From Candidatus Poribacteria bacterium (GTDB lineage Bacteria > Poribacteria > WGA-4E > PCPOR2b): a stretch of 64,000 nt of DNA. The stretch lies in NCBI GenBank assembly GCA_028819845.1, contig JAPPKS010000034.1, positions 174,217-238,216 of the forward strand, read 5' to 3'. Shown here piece after piece: positions 8,188 through 17,240 of the stretch (within the stretch, counting starts at the first letter, position 1; each line of letters opens with the position of its first letter). The notes beneath the pieces are model-generated. The model worked only from the letters and a program-made list of their open reading frames with translations, searched no databases and was not told where the DNA came from. The translations under genes were made by a program, and so were the position numbers.

Positions 8188-9276
8188 ATGGAATCAGGTA
8201 TGTATAACCGAGCGCCAGCCAAACAACGAGTGCATAACTCATTCGTAATATCTATATTTTTGCACATCATTGTTACGTTGATGATGAACTTAAATTTGCC
8301 GAAATGGTATCCATCCGCGCCTACGATTCCGGAACCTATTGTTGCTGAGCCAACTGTGGTTGAAATCCTTCAGCCTTCTTATGCGCCACGCCTGAAAAGC
8401 CGCATCTCAACTACGAACACAAACACCCCAAACTTAGCAATGCGGGTTCCCTCTATGCCTCAATCGAATTCACGGGTTAGAAGAGAACAGACTAATAGGG
8501 CAGAACAAGCATATCTGGCAGCGGCACTACCAATTAGTACGATAGTGGCATTGCCAAATTCAGATACTATTCTCACGAATCAACCGCAAGAGGAATCATA
8601 TTTACGAGAACTGATTGTCAACCCTGCCAATGTCTTGGCACGACAGCCAACGTCACACACCTTGGAGAATGAGAACAGTTTGACTCAAAACAGAGACGCT
8701 CAATCGGCAACGGATGGTGAGCACCATCCCATAAAACACATTAACCGCGACGCTCAAATTGGAAGTGCGCTGCAGACGATTGCTAGAAATATTGCAAGCG
8801 GCACAAGTTCTTCAATTTCGGATATTGTGTTTTTGTTGGATTCGAGCGGCAGCATGGAAGAGAACATCCGAGCCGTGGGAAATCATCTTGTCAGCATGGT
8901 TAAGATTTTTCGGGAAAAACACATTGATTTCACAATGGGAATCGTCAAATTTAAATATGATTCCCTGATATTTCCCCAGACACGGGATTATCGGAAGTAT
9001 GAACGCTTACTCGAGAATGTCAAATGCGGCGGCGATGAGCGAGCTTACAATGCCATTGTCAAATCAATTTCAAGGGTAAAATTCCGTAAGGAAGCTGAAC
9101 GACGATTCATTCTCATTACAGATGAACCGTGTAAAGGATCTTACACAATCTCTGATGTATTGAATCACTGCCGTGCGGCGCAGATTACGATGGACGTCAT
9201 TGGCGTCAATGATAAATGGCAAAAATACTTAGTAAACAAGACAGGCGGGTTGTGGTTCCCAATACCGGGGGAATAG
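8188..9276 (+). CDS. Membrane-anchored VWA-domain protein (362 residues)
   Basis: The N-terminal 20 residues are polar and are followed by one membrane helix (FVISIFLHIIVTLMMNL), as in TonB-like anchors. A long low-complexity linker rich in Ser, Thr, Asn and Pro covers about residues 40-205. The C-terminal VWA domain begins ISDIVFLLDSSGSM and contains the MIDAS motif DSSGS, with further metal-site candidates at TMGIVKF and ITDEP. Such proteins bind partners through a metal ion; here the domain should be periplasmic. No MoxR ATPase neighbour is present, so this is not the usual MoxR-VWA pair. Specific function unknown. Confidence 0.85.
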   Translation: MESGMYNRAPAKQRVHNSFVISIFLHIIVTLMMNLNLPKWYPSAPTIPEPIVAEPTVVEILQPSYAPRLKSRISTTNTNTPNLAMRVPSMPQSNSRVRREQTNRAEQAYLAAALPISTIVALPNSDTILTNQPQEESYLRELIVNPANVLARQPTSHTLENENSLTQNRDAQSATDGEHHPIKHINRDAQIGSALQTIARNIASGTSSSISDIVFLLDSSGSMEENIRAVGNHLVSMVKIFREKHIDFTMGIVKFKYDSLIFPQTRDYRKYERLLENVKCGGDERAYNAIVKSISRVKFRKEAERRFILITDEPCKGSYTISDVLNHCRAAQITMDVIGVNDKWQKYLVNKTGGLWFPIPGE

Positions 9277-9577
9277 AAGAAAGCTTCGCCTATTCTTTTG
9301 GGGAGGTTTGCTAATATTGCTGCTGAAGTTTAGGCATAAGAGATAATGGCCGGGGACAGCGAAGGCAGGTGTAAAAGATCTGGTAAAGGCCTGCCTCCGC
9401 TAAATCAAACTCTATCGACGTTTAAAAAAAATAGCAAGCATATCGCGGGTGGGCACGTAGGTGGTTGGACATTGTGACCGCTAAATCGGCAACCATGTGA
9501 CGTTAGAATTCTAACCCCGTCCAAAACACAAAAGGAAATACTTCATCTAACTCTCAAAGCATTCCATACGCCAGATT
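9277..9577. other. Convergent intergenic region with a small inverted repeat
   Basis: The gap lies between the 3' ends of the VWA and HAD genes. It contains AGGCAGG (9363-9369) and CCTGCCT (9390-9396) as an inverted repeat, resembling the GGCAGG...CCTGCC hairpin found in the MITE core elsewhere in the window. No clear T-tract terminator was seen. Confidence 0.4.
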
Positions 9578-10264
9578 TCATCGTTGCGAGAGAAACCTTT
9601 CCAGGTCTTGAATATTAGCCAGTTGCACATCGACAATTGAAGGGTCAGGACATACCTTCTCTTCCCCACCAACTAACCACGCTGTCCACATCCCTACTCC
9701 CTTAGCGCCACAGACATCATGCGAATACGAATCTCCAACATAGATTGTCTCGTGGGGCGAAATCCCCAGCGCAAACAATGCGGCGCGGAAAATTTCTGGT
9801 TCCGGTTTCCAAACTCCAACAACTGTTGAATCTATTACGACATCAAGCAGTGGGGAAAGTCCAAATTCATTACACCAACCATGCGCATTTCCAAAGTTGT
9901 TGCTGATAACGCCGAGTTGATATCTGCTTCCAAGCGTTGTGAGCCATCGCCGGTTTAGATTGAGGCTCTCCGCTACACCGCGACAGAAATGGTCGATATA
10001 TCGATTTTTCTCCGCCAGATTTAATCCGAGCCGTTCATAAATTCCTGTGGCAATCGCATCTGCAGATTCGCGGAGATTCAGCGTTGGCGCTTTCCCGTCG
10101 GCGATGAATTGTTCAACGGCGGCGTGGTCGGCGCGATCAAATTCCTTTCGGTTGATTTCGGGATGGCCACAACGGATGAATCGATAGGTTCGCTCACGCC
10201 AGTGAATTCCATTTCCGTCAAGTGTGCCTCCAAAATCAAACAGCACGGCGCGAATTTTTGACAT
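9578..10264 (-). CDS. HAD-superfamily hydrolase (phosphatase-like)
   Basis: A 228-residue haloacid-dehalogenase-type hydrolase. Motif I is DFGGTLDGNG: the nucleophile Asp is present, but the usual second Asp (DxD) is replaced by Gly (DFGGT), as in several HAD subfamilies. Motif II is ISNN, motif III is WKPEPEIF with the Lys, and motif IV is YVGDSYSHDVCGAKG. A helical cap lies between motifs I and II. Most relatives dephosphorylate small metabolites; the substrate cannot be predicted. It follows the ThDP enzyme by 40 bases on the same strand. Confidence 0.88.
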   Translation of the reverse strand: MSKIRAVLFDFGGTLDGNGIHWRERTYRFIRCGHPEINRKEFDRADHAAVEQFIADGKAPTLNLRESADAIATGIYERLGLNLAEKNRYIDHFCRGVAESLNLNRRWLTTLGSRYQLGVISNNFGNAHGWCNEFGLSPLLDVVIDSTVVGVWKPEPEIFRAALFALGISPHETIYVGDSYSHDVCGAKGVGMWTAWLVGGEEKVCPDPSIVDVQLANIQDLERFLSQR

Positions 10265-10303
10265 TGATTTCGGTTCTTCGAAGTATTACCATTCCTGATT
10301 CGT

Positions 10304-11929
10304 CTATTCCCTCAACAACGGTTGCGGCTGCATCCAACCAATTGTGCTGATGAGTTCTTCTTGCTTATCTTCCATAGGAACTTCGATTAAGGCAGGCGTA
10401 TTCATTGCGAGCACGTCTTGTAGAACACTTTTGAAATCAGCTGGATTATTCACCCTAACGGCATATGCGCCGAATGACCTAGCAAACTCGACAAAATCAG
10501 GATTCAACAAGTCTGTATCAATTGTTCGTCCGTTGCAGCTCTGCCGCTGCGAACCCTTAATTGCCGTCAAGGCATTATCGTTCACAACAATCGTTACAAC
10601 GTTGATTCCGTACATCATTGCTGTTGCCAACTCACCAGCGCCCATCATGAATCCGCCATCTCCACTAAAGCACACGACCGATTTATCCGGATGCGCGATT
10701 TTAGCCCCAATCGCCGCAGGAAAAGCGTAACCCAAAGCGATGCCGATACAGGGATATAGGAATTTATGGGGCTGGTAGATGGGATACTCCGCAAATGAAG
10801 CGTATCCAATCGAATGGACATCAACTGAAAGGATTGCATCGTTCGGAAGTACGCCGCGGATTTCCGGCAGCAGGGGCATTGGCGGTTGAGCCGTAAATTT
10901 TTCTCTAAGCCGATGTAACGGCTTATTCCAATGTCCGCTGCCAACCTCAACTTCTTCGAGCAACGATTGCAATGTTAGTTTGAGATCTCCGACGACGTTA
11001 ACGTCGCAAGGATACTCTCGCCCTATTTCCGTATCATCCGCATCAATCTGAATTAGCGGACGCGACGGTTCGAAACTCCAGTCCCTTGTATCAATCGAGG
11101 TAAAGCGCGGTCCAATTGCGAGGGTACAATCTGCGATTTGCATGCCTTGACGCGCGAGATAACCGTTACTATTCCTTAGTGCCAGCGGGTGATCTTCGTG
11201 CAGTGCACCTTTTGCACATCGCGTGACGATTACAGGCGCATTGAGTTTCTCAGCGAGCTGCCGCAATTCCTCGCGCGCATCGGCGTGAATAAGAGCGGCC
11301 CCAACAAATAAAATGGGCATCTTTGCGCGATTGAGTGTTTTAGCTGCGAATTTTATGTCGGCGTCGTCTGGCGGGGGAACCGGGGTTGGATAGACTCTCG
11401 GTGGGACAGTCACATTCCCTGCTCCGGTGATGATGTCCATGGGAAATTCTAGCACAGCGGGACCAGGACGACCGGACCGCATTGCCCGGAAAGCATTTTC
11501 GACGACAACGGGAACCTCTTCGACCGTCTTGGGGATTGCACAATACTTCGTTATAGGTTTGAAGAATTGCATCTGATCCAAGCCGTGGAACATCTTGCTT
11601 GGATGTTTAGTGTAAAATTTCGAATCGCTTTGGCCGGTGATTAGCAGCACAGGAACGCAATCGGTAAATGCTTCCAAAATGCCGGTCGAGGCGTTGCTCG
11701 CGCCTGGACCGGGTACTGTCAAAGCAACTCCAATTTCGCCGGTGGAGCGGGCAAAACCATCCGCCATATGGGTTGCAGAATATTCGTGGCGTACGAGAAA
11801 GTGTTCAATGCCTGTACCACGACGCAGAAGGGAATCATAAATCTTTATGTTTTGGGTGCCTGGCATGCCGAAAATGCAGCGTACTCCCTGCGCTTTCAGA
11901 CATTCGATGAGAATATCTCCACCCTTCAT
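10304..11929 (-). CDS. Thiamine-diphosphate-dependent enzyme, acetolactate synthase-like
   Basis: A 541-residue ThDP enzyme with the three-domain pyruvate-oxidase fold. The N-terminal PYR domain has GMPGTQN and the catalytic Glu in RHEYSATHMADGFAR. The central domain covers about residues 190-320. The C-terminal PP domain has the ThDP motif beginning GDGGFMM and ending VVNDN. Relatives include acetolactate synthase, oxo-acid decarboxylases and sulfopyruvate decarboxylase-like enzymes. No small regulatory subunit gene is adjacent, so true branched-chain amino-acid synthesis is not implied. I chose ATG 11929 (GGATAGGA just upstream, and MKGGDILIECL fits the family start) over a TTG at 11962. 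Confidence 0.88.
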   Translation of the reverse strand: MKGGDILIECLKAQGVRCIFGMPGTQNIKIYDSLLRRGTGIEHFLVRHEYSATHMADGFARSTGEIGVALTVPGPGASNASTGILEAFTDCVPVLLITGQSDSKFYTKHPSKMFHGLDQMQFFKPITKYCAIPKTVEEVPVVVENAFRAMRSGRPGPAVLEFPMDIITGAGNVTVPPRVYPTPVPPPDDADIKFAAKTLNRAKMPILFVGAALIHADAREELRQLAEKLNAPVIVTRCAKGALHEDHPLALRNSNGYLARQGMQIADCTLAIGPRFTSIDTRDWSFEPSRPLIQIDADDTEIGREYPCDVNVVGDLKLTLQSLLEEVEVGSGHWNKPLHRLREKFTAQPPMPLLPEIRGVLPNDAILSVDVHSIGYASFAEYPIYQPHKFLYPCIGIALGYAFPAAIGAKIAHPDKSVVCFSGDGGFMMGAGELATAMMYGINVVTIVVNDNALTAIKGSQRQSCNGRTIDTDLLNPDFVEFARSFGAYAVRVNNPADFKSVLQDVLAMNTPALIEVPMEDKQEELISTIGWMQPQPLLRE

Positions 11930-11975
11930 TCCTATCCTATAGCCAGCCTGAATTTTGGTCAATTATCGGGAGATT

Positions 11976-12362
11976 TTATTCGGTATTCCATAATGCAGCA
12001 CATTTTGCACACGGACATATTTCTCGCAGGGTCTCAAAGGAATAAATGCCGGTCGAATGACCGTCGCTCCACGTGAATTGGATTGCGTACCGACCAACAA
12101 GCTGAATGTCGACTGCACGAATATCATGTGGTACGACTAGTCGAGAGGTATCGCCGAATCCGCTTGGACCAAATATGGAGTGAACGTCCTGCCCGCCATG
12201 CCGTTCCATTGCGCAACCTGCACAAGGGCATAAACGCCTGAGATAAAGGATGGGATATTTGCTTTCGTGTCCATCTTTCCATACAATCAGGAAAGTTGTA
12301 TCACTGAGTTTTCTAAGCGTTTTGGGTTGCTTTAGTTCGGCAGATGAACGGGAATTACACAT
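11976..12362 (-). CDS. DUF971 (GBBH-like N-terminal) domain protein, likely Fe-S linked
   Basis: A 128-residue protein with the DUF971 pattern: an SDTTFLIVWKDGHES strand, then YLRRLCPCAGC and, near the end, LREICPCAKCAAL. The same fold forms the zinc-binding N-terminal domain of gamma-butyrobetaine hydroxylase, and stand-alone members are often encoded with Fe-S assembly genes. The two cysteine groups probably bind zinc or an Fe-S cluster; which one cannot be told from sequence. It is the last SUF-linked gene of this run, after sufT. ATG at 12362. Confidence 0.85.
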   Translation of the reverse strand: MCNSRSSAELKQPKTLRKLSDTTFLIVWKDGHESKYPILYLRRLCPCAGCAMERHGGQDVHSIFGPSGFGDTSRLVVPHDIRAVDIQLVGRYAIQFTWSDGHSTGIYSFETLREICPCAKCAALWNTE

Positions 12363-12433
12363 TACGGTTTAACCCTTTAAGACTACCGCTTCGCTATCCG
12401 CTAAGTCAATCCTCCCTGATTGTTTGCATCGTC

Positions 12434-12733
12434 CTAAAAAATCCCTAGCTCATCCTTCGCTTCTTCGCTCATCATCTCAGGTGTCCAGCGAGGCGTCCAG
12501 ACGACGTTGATGTTGGTATCGTCAATCCCATCCAGCTGCTCAACAAGATGCTGCGCCCCATTGATAATTTGACCACCGGCCGGACAACCGGGACTCGTTA
12601 AGGTCATGGTGATATTAGCGGTATTGTCTTGAATGTCAACACCGTATATCAAGCCCATATCCACTATGTTAATGCCAATCTCCGGGTCAATGATTTCCTT
12701 TAAGGTGTCAAAAACCGTTTCTTCTGTGACCAT
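12434..12733 (-). CDS. sufT: Fe-S maturation protein SufT (MIP18/DUF59 family)
   Basis: A 99-residue DUF59 protein with the diagnostic order DPEIGINIVDMGLIYGV, then TLTSPGCPAGGQI holding the single conserved Cys, then WTPRWTPEMMSEEAKDELG at the end. Proteins of this type help deliver or maintain Fe-S clusters in client enzymes when demand is high. It follows the Rieske gene within the SUF run. Start ATG 12733 has AAAGGAG 6 bases upstream. Confidence 0.92.
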   Translation of the reverse strand: MVTEETVFDTLKEIIDPEIGINIVDMGLIYGVDIQDNTANITMTLTSPGCPAGGQIINGAQHLVEQLDGIDDTNINVVWTPRWTPEMMSEEAKDELGIF

Positions 12734-12829
12734 CCGAATCTCCTTTCGAAGGCAGTGGAGAGCAAAAAGCAGTGGCAGGCGGTCAGTGAATCAAGTGACA
12801 CCATCAACAAGTCACCGGTCACTGTCTTT

Positions 12830-13141
12830 TTAATCGACGCACACAAGGATATTGTCTCCTTCTATTTTGACTTTAAAACACTCTATCGGTTCAACTGCCG
12901 GCATACAGAGGGCTTCTCCCGTCCGAACGCTAAAACGCGCTCCGTGCCTTGGACATTCCACCTCATCGCCTTTCAGCTCACCCTCAGCGAGCGGACCTCC
13001 ATCGTGGGTACAAACGTCCTCAATAGCATAAACATCACCATCCACATTGAAAATCGCAACTGGAAGTCCATCTACTTCAACTAACTTCTTTCCACCGGGC
13101 GGCAGTTCACTGACCTCGGCCACCTTGAAAAACTGGTTCAT
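12830..13141 (-). CDS. Rieske [2Fe-2S] ferredoxin
   Basis: A 103-residue Rieske ferredoxin of the soluble NirD/oxygenase-component type. It binds a 2Fe-2S cluster with CTH (residues about 43-45) and CPRH (about 63-66), then RTGEALCMPAVEPI in the C-terminal sheet. Rieske-like genes inside SUF operons are common; a role in electron supply to SUF assembly is possible but unproven. GGAGG lies upstream of ATG 13141. It starts 15 bases after the end of sufU. Confidence 0.93.
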   Translation of the reverse strand: MNQFFKVAEVSELPPGGKKLVEVDGLPVAIFNVDGDVYAIEDVCTHDGGPLAEGELKGDEVECPRHGARFSVRTGEALCMPAVEPIECFKVKIEGDNILVCVD

Positions 13142-13156
13142 TAACCCATGTCCTCC

Positions 13157-13549
13157 CTACCTCTCGTCCTCCTCACCCGGCCATCCTTTCAGTCCATAAG
13201 CGCCTGCTTTTAGCACCTTCAACGCTAAAAGTCCACATTTCAGACGGACGGGCCCTAAAGGAATGCCAAGCATATCCAACTGGTCGTCTTTGCTCAACTT
13301 TTTTATGTCTTCCAAACATTGTCCTTTGATTCGTTCGGTTAGCATCGAAGCTGCCGCTTGGCTAATCGTACAACCATGCCCCCGCCATCCAACATCCACG
13401 ATAACACCGTCCTTGACGGTCAAATCCATCTGAATCTTGTCCCCGCATAACGGGTTGTCTTCTTCGTAAGAGATATCGGGATTCTCAAGAGTTCCGTAGT
13501 TGCTTGGATTCTCGTAGTGATCCAGAATATCTTCTTCGTAGATATTCAT
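13157..13549 (-). CDS. sufU: Fe-S scaffold/sulfur-transfer protein SufU (IscU-like)
   Basis: A 130-residue IscU/SufU protein. The start is typical (YEEDILDHYENPSNYG). The three ligand cysteines are visible: NPLCGDKI, GHGCTISQAAASML and VRLKCGLLALKVL. SufU works with SufS, accepting sulfur from its persulfide. Its ATG overlaps the end of sufS by 4 bases, which points to translational coupling. The insert between the second and third Cys and the CTISQAAASM context suit SufU better than IscU. Confidence 0.95.
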   Translation of the reverse strand: MNIYEEDILDHYENPSNYGTLENPDISYEEDNPLCGDKIQMDLTVKDGVIVDVGWRGHGCTISQAAASMLTERIKGQCLEDIKKLSKDDQLDMLGIPLGPVRLKCGLLALKVLKAGAYGLKGWPGEEDER

Positions 13550-14793
13550 CCTCGTCTCCGTATCAGTATCTTTTGGGCTTTTAAAAGTCCTTCATAGAGG
13601 CTATCAACCTCCTCAAGTTTATTATAGAGATAAAAACTTGCGCGAGCCGTAGCGATGACACCGAATTTTTGCATTAGGGGTTGAGTACAGTGATGGCCGG
13701 CTCGAATTGCAACGCCGTCCTGATCTAATATACCGGCTACATCGTGTGCATGGATGCGATCCAAATTAAAGGTGACCGCACCAACTTTATGCCGTGGTTT
13801 AGGACCATAGATAGTTATACCTTCAATTTCGCTCAATTTCTGGTGTGCATACTCAAGAAGTTCTTGCTCGTGCGGGTGTATTGCATCAAGTCCAACGTCG
13901 TTGAGATAGTCTACGGCGGCGCCAAGTCCAATGGTTTGAGCAATGCTCGGTGTGCCCGCTTCAAATTTTTGCGGCAAATCAGCGTAAGTTGAGTGTTCAC
14001 GTTGGACGGTGCGAATCATCGAACCGCCGCCCAAAAACGGCGGCATCTCTTCTAGCAGGTCCAATTTGCCAAAGAGTACACCAATTCCGGTGGGGCCGCA
14101 CATTTTATGCCCTGAGAAAGCGAAGAAATCGCAATCGATAGCTTGCACATCGACTGGCAAATGCGGAGCGCTTTGCGCTGCATCAATGATGACTTTTGCA
14201 CCAACCGCATGTGCCGCGGCAGTGATTGATTGAACAGGATTGACCGTGCCGAGAACATTAGACACGTGAGTTACCGCAACAAGTTTGGTGCGTTCGGTCA
14301 ACAACCGATCCAATTCCTCTAAATGCAAAAGCCCTTCATCGGTAACTTCAATGTACCGAAGCTTTGCTCCTGTCCGTTGAGCAAGCAGTTGCCATGGAAC
14401 AAGGTTGCTATGATGTTCCATTACAGAGATTAGAATTTCATCCCCGGCTCGCAGGTTAGCGTTTCCCCAGCTATTGGCGACAAGATTTATCGATTCCGTT
14501 GTGTTCCGTGTAAAGATAATCTGGCAAGCGCGCGGTGAGTTGATAAAACGAGCAATCTTCTTCCGCGCCTCTTCGTACTGTTCGGTCGCTTTCTCAGAAA
14601 TTCGATAGATGCCACGATGGATATTTGCGTTATAGGTGCGATAATAATCACTCAATACGTCAATAACACGATTCGGCTTCTGAGAAGAAGCAGCACTATC
14701 CAGATAAATTAACGGCGGATTGATTTCTTGTTTTAGAATGGGAAAGTCGCCGCGGATAGCTTCCACATCCAGCGGACGAAACGCACCATTCAT
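13546..14793 (-). CDS. sufS: Cysteine desulfurase SufS
   Basis: A PLP-dependent desulfurase that converts cysteine to alanine and passes the sulfur to SufU. The 415-residue product starts FRPLDVEAIRGDFPIL and contains IYLDSAASSQKP. The PLP Lys is in AFSGHKMCGPTGIGVLFGK, and the catalytic Cys loop is RAGHHCTQPLMQKFG. Group II type (SufS). GGAGG 5 bases before ATG 14793 fixes the start; a TTG at 14805 overlaps that site and is unlikely. The next gene upstream on this strand is over 550 bases away, so sufS may have its own promoter. Confidence 0.96.
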   Translation of the reverse strand: MNGAFRPLDVEAIRGDFPILKQEINPPLIYLDSAASSQKPNRVIDVLSDYYRTYNANIHRGIYRISEKATEQYEEARKKIARFINSPRACQIIFTRNTTESINLVANSWGNANLRAGDEILISVMEHHSNLVPWQLLAQRTGAKLRYIEVTDEGLLHLEELDRLLTERTKLVAVTHVSNVLGTVNPVQSITAAAHAVGAKVIIDAAQSAPHLPVDVQAIDCDFFAFSGHKMCGPTGIGVLFGKLDLLEEMPPFLGGGSMIRTVQREHSTYADLPQKFEAGTPSIAQTIGLGAAVDYLNDVGLDAIHPHEQELLEYAHQKLSEIEGITIYGPKPRHKVGAVTFNLDRIHAHDVAGILDQDGVAIRAGHHCTQPLMQKFGVIATARASFYLYNKLEEVDSLYEGLLKAQKILIRRRG

Positions 14794-15345
14794 GCACACC
14801 TCCAATTACGACAACCAATTGCCGTTGTCCGATTGTGTATATGGATTACGCACAATCCAACCTATACCTAAGTACGTCGCTTTTCGCAGTTTCCAAAAGT
14901 GTCCCTACCGAGCGACTAGGTTTTTGGGGACACTTTTTCCCAGCGGCAAGATTTCGCTTAATTTTAGAATCTCCGATGGCTTCAGAATCACGTCAAACAC
15001 TAGGTCGGCGGCATGTTTTGTGTTTTTCGCAACGAGTCGACCGCAGTGTGTCTTAAAGTGTCCTTTTGTGCCCTTTTGTGCCCTTTTGTGCCCTAAAATC
15101 GGGGATTTCGTTTTTGGGACATTCCCCGTGATTAAGAAAAAAGTCGGGTTTTGCGAGCAGTCACAACCCAACCTACAAGTATCAACTATCGTGCAGCGTA
15201 TAGTCGATGATGTGAGCCACGAGTAGGACATCAATTTTTCGAATTTTAATGCGTGTTAGAACCTACGCAGTTGACGACGAGGAATTGCAATTCGATGCGT
15301 TATCACCCATGCGGGGAAGACGCCCCCCTACGATAGGTGGCGACA
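14794..15345. other. Long intergenic region between sufS and the glutaredoxin gene, rich in small repeats
   Basis: About 550 bases interrupt the SUF run. It contains the inverted repeat AAAAGTGTCCC (14895-14905)/GGGACACTTTT (14937-14947), which looks like a terminator in both directions. It also has a 10-bp tandem repeat of unit GTGCCCTTTT (15058-15094), a small inverted repeat CGGGGA/TCCCCG (15100-15128) and an AACCCAACCTACAAG motif at 15165-15179. Open frames here are repeat-derived and not convincing genes. Confidence 0.6.
15058..15094. repeat. 10-bp tandem repeat (3.5 units)
   Basis: Four successive units start at 15058, 15068, 15078 and 15088. They read GTGTCCTTTT, GTGCCCTTTT, GTGCCCTTTT and GTGCCCT. 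Intergenic; no spacer structure, so not CRISPR. Confidence 0.8.
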
Positions 15346-15726
15346 TCAAGACTTTGACAGAAAGTTGCTCGCCCACTTAGACAGTCTACTTTGCGGCTGA
15401 TCGATGTTTACCGCGACGTCACCGTGATCGGCGCATGCTTGATCCGTTGGTACACCAACGTCAGCGTCGCTCGGTTGTACGAATCCTTTTTCGAGGAGAT
15501 ACGCTTCGACTTCATCGCCGCTCACATCGGCGATGATTGCACCATCAATCTCAATGGTTGGCTGAAGGGGCTGCCCGCTCTTTTCCACCATTTCCCGATA
15601 GTTGTCGGTGTTGTTGATAATGTCTCTGTCTTCGTATTCTAAACCGTATTTTTGGAAAATCGCGCGAACGCCATTGCTCCAACCACAGACGGGTTTCATA
15701 TAGGCGGTAATCTTAGGTTGACTCAT
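15346..15726 (-). CDS. Glutaredoxin-like protein, monothiol CGWS motif
   Basis: A 126-residue thioredoxin-fold protein of the glutaredoxin family. KITAYMKPVCGWSNG places the active site near the N-terminus as Cys-Gly-Trp-Ser, a monothiol type. A PLQPTIEIDG cis-Pro segment and ISGD-like ADVSGDEVEAYL motif follow. About 40 residues beyond the fold are polar and unrecognised. Monothiol glutaredoxins often carry or transfer Fe-S clusters with glutathione, which suits its place after sufD in the SUF run. AAAGGAAA precedes ATG 15726. Confidence 0.85.
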   Translation of the reverse strand: MSQPKITAYMKPVCGWSNGVRAIFQKYGLEYEDRDIINNTDNYREMVEKSGQPLQPTIEIDGAIIADVSGDEVEAYLLEKGFVQPSDADVGVPTDQACADHGDVAVNIDQPQSRLSKWASNFLSKS

Positions 15727-15799
15727 TTTTTGTTTCCTTTCTTTATTAAAAATTAGTTAATTGTATTTGGCAGCGGGTCAAATACCCAATGCCTAATCT

Positions 15800-17209
15800 C
15801 TAAATTGCGAGTTTGTCCGTCACAGATTGCTGCAATTGCTTCCGAACAGATACCAACGGGATTCTTCCCATTGCCGGCTCAAAAAAGCCAGCGACAATCA
15901 TCTTTTCGGCCTGATCATACGATAACCCACGGCTCATGAGGTAGAACACCTGTTCTTTATCAATGGAACCAGCCGTTGCACCGTGGGTGCAACGCACCTC
16001 GTTTGCGTTAATCTCTAAACCGGGAAGTGTATCGGCATGTGCGCGTTTATTCAAAACCAAATTATCATTTTTTTGATACGCGTCGGTATGCTGTCCTTCC
16101 GGGTGAACGTAAATCATGCCGCTCCACACTGATTGTGATTGATTCTTGAGCACAGATTTGTAGAGCAAGTCGCTGGTTGTATGGTTGGCTTTATGCTCTT
16201 GATATGTATGAATATCAATGTGTTGGCGCGCATGGGTGAACGTGAGCCCGAGCATATCAACACGGCAACCCGCACCCTCAAGAACGGAAACTTGGTTCAA
16301 CTTGCTAAGGCGGCTGCCTAAAGCGCCTGTAATCCAACGGAATTCAGCATCTCTATCGACAATTGCGCGTTGACTTGAAAAGTTCCAAACTTGGTGATTC
16401 CAGCGCTGAATTTGTGCGTAATTCACTTGTGCGTTTCGTCCGACAAAAATCTCAACTGCCCCGCAATGCAATCCGGGCGCCGCAACGTCAGCCGATAGCT
16501 GCTCTTCCACAATGGTAATCTGACTTGAATCGTCAGCGACAATTATTGAATGCGCGAGATCGGCGCGATTTGCCTCAGACAACGCGATAAAAACATGCAT
16601 CGGAATTTCGACGACAACGCCTTTGGGAACATGCAGCAGGAATCCTCCTTGCCAGAAGGCTCCGTGCAGCGCGTCGAAGCTATTCCAATCAATCCTCACG
16701 GCTTTGGTCATGAAATATGAGCGGACGAAATCCGATCGTTCCTGCAAAGCGGTATTAATGTCTGCAAAGTACACCCCTTTGCGTACAAGTTCTTTCGATA
16801 GCGCATGTTCTACAACGCGGCCATCTTGTACGGCTATTACGCCTGATGCCTCGTTCGATTGAACCTGCGCGGCGCTGGTGTTGGGCAAAACGGGATCCGA
16901 TTGCATCAATTTCCCGTTTGGGGTGAGTGCAACGGGTTGATACTTCTCTAGCTTCAATCCCCGCATATTTCTCGCTGTCCGACGCCAATAATCTTGGGTG
17001 CACATAGCGGCTGTCCGGCGCCACACATCATCGGGCGTGATATGAGGCATTGGCAGGCTTTGGTAGCGTTTATAAGCATCCAATCGAAGCGAACGCATCC
17101 ATTGCGGCTCGTCCTGCTCGCTGGATATTTTTTCGACAAATTCCCGTGAGAAATTCCCCTTGTGAACTTCATATGCACACAGGGGATTCTTGATAAACTC
17201 CGCCTCCAA
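15800..17209 (-). CDS. sufD: Fe-S assembly protein SufD
   Basis: A 469-residue beta-helical subunit of the SufBCD scaffold. The family pattern is seen in IDWNSFDALHGAFWQGG, HVPKGVVVEIP and, near the C-terminus, INANEVRCTHGATAGSIDKE followed by YLMSRGLS. The length is at the upper end for SufD. The proposed TTG start (17209) has AGGAG 6 bases upstream and matches the family N-terminus. It is separated from sufB by 249 bases that hold a MITE, which may split transcription of the scaffold genes. Confidence 0.93.
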   Translation of the reverse strand: MEAEFIKNPLCAYEVHKGNFSREFVEKISSEQDEPQWMRSLRLDAYKRYQSLPMPHITPDDVWRRTAAMCTQDYWRRTARNMRGLKLEKYQPVALTPNGKLMQSDPVLPNTSAAQVQSNEASGVIAVQDGRVVEHALSKELVRKGVYFADINTALQERSDFVRSYFMTKAVRIDWNSFDALHGAFWQGGFLLHVPKGVVVEIPMHVFIALSEANRADLAHSIIVADDSSQITIVEEQLSADVAAPGLHCGAVEIFVGRNAQVNYAQIQRWNHQVWNFSSQRAIVDRDAEFRWITGALGSRLSKLNQVSVLEGAGCRVDMLGLTFTHARQHIDIHTYQEHKANHTTSDLLYKSVLKNQSQSVWSGMIYVHPEGQHTDAYQKNDNLVLNKRAHADTLPGLEINANEVRCTHGATAGSIDKEQVFYLMSRGLSYDQAEKMIVAGFFEPAMGRIPLVSVRKQLQQSVTDKLAI

Positions 17210-17240
17210 ATCCGTCTCCTATTTAAAGCAGCGGCGCGTG

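Noticed and set aside
10304-11929. Authentic acetolactate synthase large subunit (ilvB)
   Set aside because: No ilvN or ilvC neighbour, and other ThDP enzymes share the same motifs; kept as ThDP enzyme only.
15058-15094. Possible CRISPR-like array
   Set aside because: A 10-bp unit without spacers and no cas genes; a simple tandem repeat.
14720-15226. 168-residue ORF on the plus strand
   Set aside because: Overlaps the sufS 5' end on the opposite strand and repeat DNA; not protein-like.
14905-15234. 109-residue ORF on the minus strand
   Set aside because: It runs through tandem and inverted repeats, has no family resemblance and no ribosome site.
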